From positions 20,173,501 to 20,237,500 of the forward strand of contig NC_060209.1 of NCBI RefSeq assembly GCF_021130785.1: DNA of 64,000 nt, in the 5' to 3' direction. The translations under genes and the position numbers were made by a program. Of the stretch, positions 59,812 through 64,000 are shown piece after piece. Position 1 is the stretch's first letter; each line of letters opens with the position of its first letter. Below the pieces are notes generated by a model that did no database searches, was not told the DNA's origin, and saw only the letters and a list, made by a program, of their open reading frames with translations. The DNA is from Homalodisca vitripennis. Taxonomy: Eukaryota > Arthropoda > Insecta > Hemiptera > Cicadellidae.

Positions 59812-59990
59812 TTAAAAAGGATTTTGGACATTTGCCGTCGTTATTGTTACACAAGGTATACCACAATGTGTCGAGGATTCGGTTGTACCCCACCTGACGA
59901 AGAGGATAGATTCCAATCCTCGAAACGTCGTGTTATACCTTTTATAACCTATAACGATGGCAAATGTCCGAAATCTCTTCTCTTTTCAAT
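59812..59990 (+). mobile_element. fold-back/Penelope-like element, second subfamily, short (copy 8)
   Basis: Inverted ends (GGACATTTGCCGTCGTTATT and TATAACGATGGCAAATGTCC) surround the plus-strand hairpin CCTGACGAAGAGGATAG...ATCCTCGAAACG at 59893-59927. It lies only 140 bp from copy 7 and is probably a related internally deleted insertion. Confidence 0.75.
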
Positions 59991-60009
59991 CTGAAACATT
60001 CACCATATC

Positions 60010-60480
60010 CCCAAGCCTTGTTAGGCTTTTGGAGGCCATTAATTCGCGTTGTTTTCGGCCTCCGACCATCAAAGTGAGCGGAAACGCCGCGGGAGCGTTT
60101 TGTGGAATTTAGCACTCAATTAGGCGTCGAGGCGGAAGTCCCGTCAGTGTCTTCACGGAGGTCCAAAACCAATATTGGCGGCGTGTTGATCAGTGGCTCG
60201 GACCTCGGACCCTGCAAGGGCCGGGCAGGATGTATTAATTGTTGGCGAGATGGCTATCGGCAAGGAGGGTGTAATCAGGAGGCCTCTGAGGACCACCGGC
60301 GCTTAATTGAAGGCCGGGCAGCACACGGAGCGGGGGCAGGGCGTGGGCAGGTACCACCCTGGAGCCCTTCAAGGAACAACTCGCCGTCATTGGCAAAAAC
60401 TTTGATATTCCCCCTCCGAATAGCAGCTGATCCGCCTCAGCCACACAGGTGTTTCTGTGGATCACATTAATGGAAATCAA
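60010..60480. promoter_or_regulatory. GC-rich island with TAAT-type sites, candidate enhancer
   Basis: GC-rich, CpG-bearing DNA (AACGCCGCGGGAGCG, GGCCGGGCAGGATG) has embedded homeodomain-type sites CACTCAATTAGG, TATTAATTGTTGG and GCTTAATTGAAGG. ORFs on both strands have no known motif. It resembles a conserved non-coding element in composition only. Confidence 0.3.
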
Positions 60481-60632
60481 CGAAAGTTGAACTAGCCAAA
60501 AGCAAAGCATTAGTAAAAAGCTTCAAATCCATGAAATACTCTTTATTGTGTTTAGAGATACCACTCATATTGACACAAAATGGTTGTCTTTAATTGTTTA
60601 AACACGGCAACCGAATTAAGTATTCATTTATT

Positions 60633-60866
60633 TGGGAGTGGCGATGGCCGAGCGGTCTAACACGTTGGACTTTGGGTCTGAGTTACAGATATTGCGTGTT
60701 CAAATCTTGTCTGTTCCCGAAGTACTTTTTAGTAGTACCATCGACCTTGTACTGTATCGACACTCCCCTTTATTCTGTTTGGTCAGATCCTCGCACAGGC
60801 CAGTGGCCCATGAGGACGAACAGTATAAGGCTTAAAAGGGGATCGGCCTCTCCTTAAAAAAAAAAA
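60633..60866 (+). mobile_element. tRNA-derived SINE (second copy)
   Basis: The head GGGAGTGGCGATGGCCGAGC contains the A box (GATGGCCGAGCGGTCTAAC), with the B box GTGTTCAAATCTTG about 45 bp on. The body CACTCCCCTTTATTCTGTTT follows and the A tail is at 60855-60866. It matches the element inverted in the dpp intron over its full length. The head looks like a Leu/Ser-type tRNA but lacks a proper acceptor stem pairing, so it is not a tRNA gene. Confidence 0.92.
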
Positions 60867-62542
60867 TTATATCTCCTTGATTAGTATAAGAACCAAACTA
60901 AATTACCAAGTGTCAGTCAGTAGAGTCCTGCGCTATCTTTACTTAGTTTGAAGACCCTCGTAGAGACCTTTAGTTAGGAGCACGAGGTTGAAGAATATAT
61001 TTTTCATCTGTGATAACACTCTGTTAAAGATTCCTTGCGTAATTTGACTGGGGTTTATTAAATACACATACATAAAACAAGACAATAAACCGCTTACCTC
61101 TGTTTCACATCGGCTTCTTACCCTCCCTAATTACGGCGATCGACAGATTCTGCAGCCACTCAAGCGAGACGGCACGCTCCAATATCGAGTAAAAACCGGC
61201 ATTCGGAAAAAAATATCCGGCCGAGCCTTCGTCTAACGAGGCGATTGGTAAAAACAAGTAAAACGTTTTTCTAGAACCGCACGATTCTGCGGAAAGGAAA
61301 ATCGTTCTCCCCGGTCCAGTGGTTTGAACTTCAGACCGCATCTTATCAACCGAATAAGGAGAGGAACTATCGGTTATTGCGAAACCCGCCCGAAGGATCG
61401 TCTCCGACAAGCACATGTCCTGCCCATATAGGAACTAGAAAAACAGTCACCTGACAAGTCAGATTTCCGGTCCTCGGCAATCATTCAGACAAAGATAAAC
61501 AATGAATTATTAATTGAAGTTGCGCACTTGTGTCTCTGTATGAGGATCACGCAACCCATTGACAGACAGCATGGCTTGAGTCGAGCTGCTCATTCACTCA
61601 TTCGCTCATTCATTCATGCTCCTCACTCAATGGTCTATCCACGTGCTTCTGCCGTGTCGGCTTCGTCTTCAGCACAATACCATTTTAAGAGACTGCCATT
61701 ATTCTAATTTATCCTTATATCCTCCTTCTTAGCGGCAGATTCCTTCTAACACTGTCCTCAAAACGCTAAATCGTCATTCATGCTTTTCAAATTATTTATT
61801 ATCTTACATAAATTTTCCGATTCCTCTATTTTCATATCTTTCGGGACAGTAAGTTTATGTACAGAAACCTTCATTATTCACAACTTTATCAAATATTAAA
61901 TTATGTCTTTTATGAATGTATGCATGGCTTGAGCATTGAATACATGAAGCACAATTGTCTTTGCTACACTAGGATGCTTCGGGTTAAATTTAATATGGTT
62001 ATGGTTATAAATTTTTACCAACTTTTTCATTCATGAATAACCATTTCTTTACAATGCACTTTTTGTTTTATCCTCTTTAACCGAAGTTATTTTAGAGTAA
62101 ATCTAAGAAAAAATATATAAACACGTACTACAAATATTATTTAAATATACAAACCCAGAGCTAAGAATCTTACATTTAAATTCTAAAAATATTTTATCAT
62201 TATACATTAATATATAATATTAATGTAAAATTAGTAAAATCAATAAATATTTTACAAGTAACGAACATAATTTTAAATGTTTTTAAAATTTGGAATATTA
62301 TATTTACATAACAGAAAACCCCAGGAAATAAAGCAAGACACGTCTGAGAAATATAGAAAGAAAACTTAATCGGCCTTAAATATAATCGGCTAAAATATAT
62401 ATATTTCCTTAATGCTTAATATAGGAGTATTTTTCCTCTTGCAGCAAAGTGTCTTCTAACCATTAATAGTAGTATTGATAGAAAATTCCGACTTTACTTA
62501 TTAAATATAAAAAGGATTGTACTACACACTTCCTTATTTCCT
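60867..62542. other. non-coding DNA with an unexplained 103-codon CpG-rich ORF at 61105-61416 (-)
   Basis: The ORF (start at 61416, stop at 61105) is GC/CpG-richer than its flanks and reads with mixed, protein-like composition, but I recognise no domain and see no convincing splice sites or promoter. It may be an exon, a decayed insertion or chance. The rest (61.43-62.54 kb) is AT-rich and featureless. Confidence 0.25.
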
Positions 62543-64000
62543 TGGTCTACAATGACTAAGCAACAGTCGGTCCCTCAGTTTGCGTCACGCCGATGTTTTT
62601 GGAAACCACTGGTATTTACGAGTTCACAGGTTCCTGTCTGTTTTCACCCTTGCCGAAGCATCCTCTTGTAGTCTACAACAACTAAGCAACAGTCGGTCCC
62701 TCAGTTTGCGTCACGCCGATGTTTTTGGAAACCACTGGTATTTACGAGTTCACAGGTTCCTGTCTGTTTTCACCCTAAGCCGAAGCATCCTCTTGTATTC
62801 TACAACGACTAAGCAACAGTCGGTCCCTAAGTTTGCGTCACGCCGGTGTTTTTGGAAACCACTGGTATTTACGAGTTCACAGGTTCCTGTCTGTTTTCAC
62901 TCTTGCAGAAGCATCCTCTTGTAGTCTACAACGACTAAGCAACAGTCGGTCCCTAAGTTTGCGTCACGCCGATGTTTTTGGAAACCACTGGTATTTACGA
63001 GTTCACAGGTTCCTGTCTGTTTTCACTCTTGCCGAAGCATCCTCTTGTATTCTACAACGACTAAGCAACAGTCGGTCCCTCAGTTTGCGTCACCACGATG
63101 GTTTTGGAAACCACTGGTATTTACGAGTTCACAGGTTCCTGTCTGTTTTTCACCCTAAGCCGAAGCATCCTCTTGTAGTCTACAGCGACTAAGCAAAAGT
63201 CGGTCCCTCAGTTTGCGTCACGCCGATGTTTTTGGAAACCACTGGTATTTACGAGTTCACAGATTCCTGTCTGTTTTCACCCTTGCCGAATCATCCTCTT
63301 GTAGTCTACAGGGACTAAGCAACAGTCGGTCCCTCAGTTTGCGTCACTACGATGTTTTTTGGAAACCACTGGTATTTACGAGTTCACAGGTTCCTGTCTG
63401 TTTTCACCCTTGCCGAAGCATCCTCTTGTAGTCTACAACAACTAAGCAACAGTCGGTCCCTCAGTTTGCGTCACGCCGATGTTTTTAGAAACCACTGGTA
63501 TTTACGAGTTCACAGGTTCCTGTCTGTTTTCACCCTTGCCGAAGCATCCTCTTGTAGTCTACAACGACTAAGCAACAGTCGGTCCCTCAGTTTGCGTCAC
63601 TACGATGTTTTTGGAAACCACTGGTATTTACGAGTTCACAGGTTCCTGTCTGTTTTCACCCTTGCCGAAGCATCCTCTTGTAGTCTACAACGACTAAGGA
63701 ACAGTCGGTCCCTCAGTTTGCGTCACTACGATGTTTTTGGAAACCACTGGTATTTACGAGTTCACAGGTTCCTGTCTGTTTTCACCCTTGCCGAAGCATC
63801 CTCTTGTAGTCTACAATGACTAAGCAACAGTCGGTCCCTCAGTTTGCGTCACTACGATGTTTTTGGAAACCACTGGTATTTACGAGTTCACAGGTTCCTG
63901 TCTGTTTTCACCCTTGCCGAAGCATCCTCTTGTAGTCTACAACGACTAAGCAACAGTCGGTCCCTCAGTTTGCGTCACTACGATGTTTTTGGAAACCACT
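62543..64000. repeat. 126-bp satellite array, at least 11.5 copies, runs off the window
   Basis: GCGTCAC recurs at 62582, 62708, 62835, 62961, 63087, 63215, 63341, 63468, 63594, 63720, 63846 and 63972. Spacing is mostly 126, with 127 or 128 in four places. Two variants, CACGCCGATG and CACTACGATG, are intermixed; the second dominates distally. Because 126 = 42 codons, a + strand frame stays open over several units, but the 127- and 128-bp units shift it and there is no start context or intron structure, so I treat it as satellite. Confidence 0.97.

Overview
The window is a eukaryotic, AT-rich, repeat-dense stretch with one protein-coding gene I can defend: a two-exon gene on the + strand (9743-10019 joined to 11998-12863) for a 380-residue BMP2/4-class ligand precursor, decapentaplegic (dpp). 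The split codon, the prodomain motifs on both sides of the intron, the furin-type sites and the seven-cysteine domain all agree. The gene family, intron position, satellites and small transposons point to an insect. A hemipteran is my guess from general familiarity with such repeats and is not proven here.

Layout. 1-9.6 kb is dpp-upstream DNA: a 155-bp satellite (1.6-2.5 kb), a possible 45-bp non-coding leader exon (3945-3989), two perfect CTCF-type consensus sites facing each other (4936 and 7071), a LINE remnant, a fold-back element and a 95-bp tandem array just before the gene. A perfect 55-bp tandem duplication ends on the A of the dpp ATG and carries the likely 3' splice site with it. 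The 2-kb dpp intron holds a tRNA-derived SINE and a LINE remnant. The 3' UTR follows, with a poly(A) signal near 13.54 kb. From 14 kb to the end there is no convincing gene, only AT-rich DNA with satellites (18.8-20.4, 22.4-22.8, 29.0-30.0, 34.3, 35.2-36.3, 54.4-55.6 and 62.5-64.0 kb) and two inverted minisatellite blocks (23-24 and 26-26.9 kb). It also contains dispersed elements and a few GC-richer islands (27.6, 39.5, 42.8-43.3, 56.1, 60.0-60.5 kb) that could be distal regulatory DNA of dpp or of an unseen neighbour.

Mobile elements. There are eight related pieces of a terminally palindromic family whose interior carries a hairpin resembling a hammerhead ribozyme core; one copy has a 12-bp target duplication. 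Two MITE copies share about 40-bp terminal inverted repeats, one with a perfect 8-bp target duplication. There are two copies of a tRNA-like SINE, one 5S-like SINE fragment, three remnants of one LINE tail, one separate inverted-repeat MITE, and a pair of ~1.1-kb repeats ending in a Helitron-like CTAG. Two (C15A)n arrays of exactly 16-bp period are either remarkable G-quadruplex/i-motif DNA or an assembly artefact.

The window is thus a developmental-signalling gene in a large repeat-laden domain. The points most worth checking are the duplicated splice acceptor at the dpp start codon, the convergent CTCF-like pair, the hammerhead-like hairpins, and the dimeric organisation seen in two unrelated satellites.
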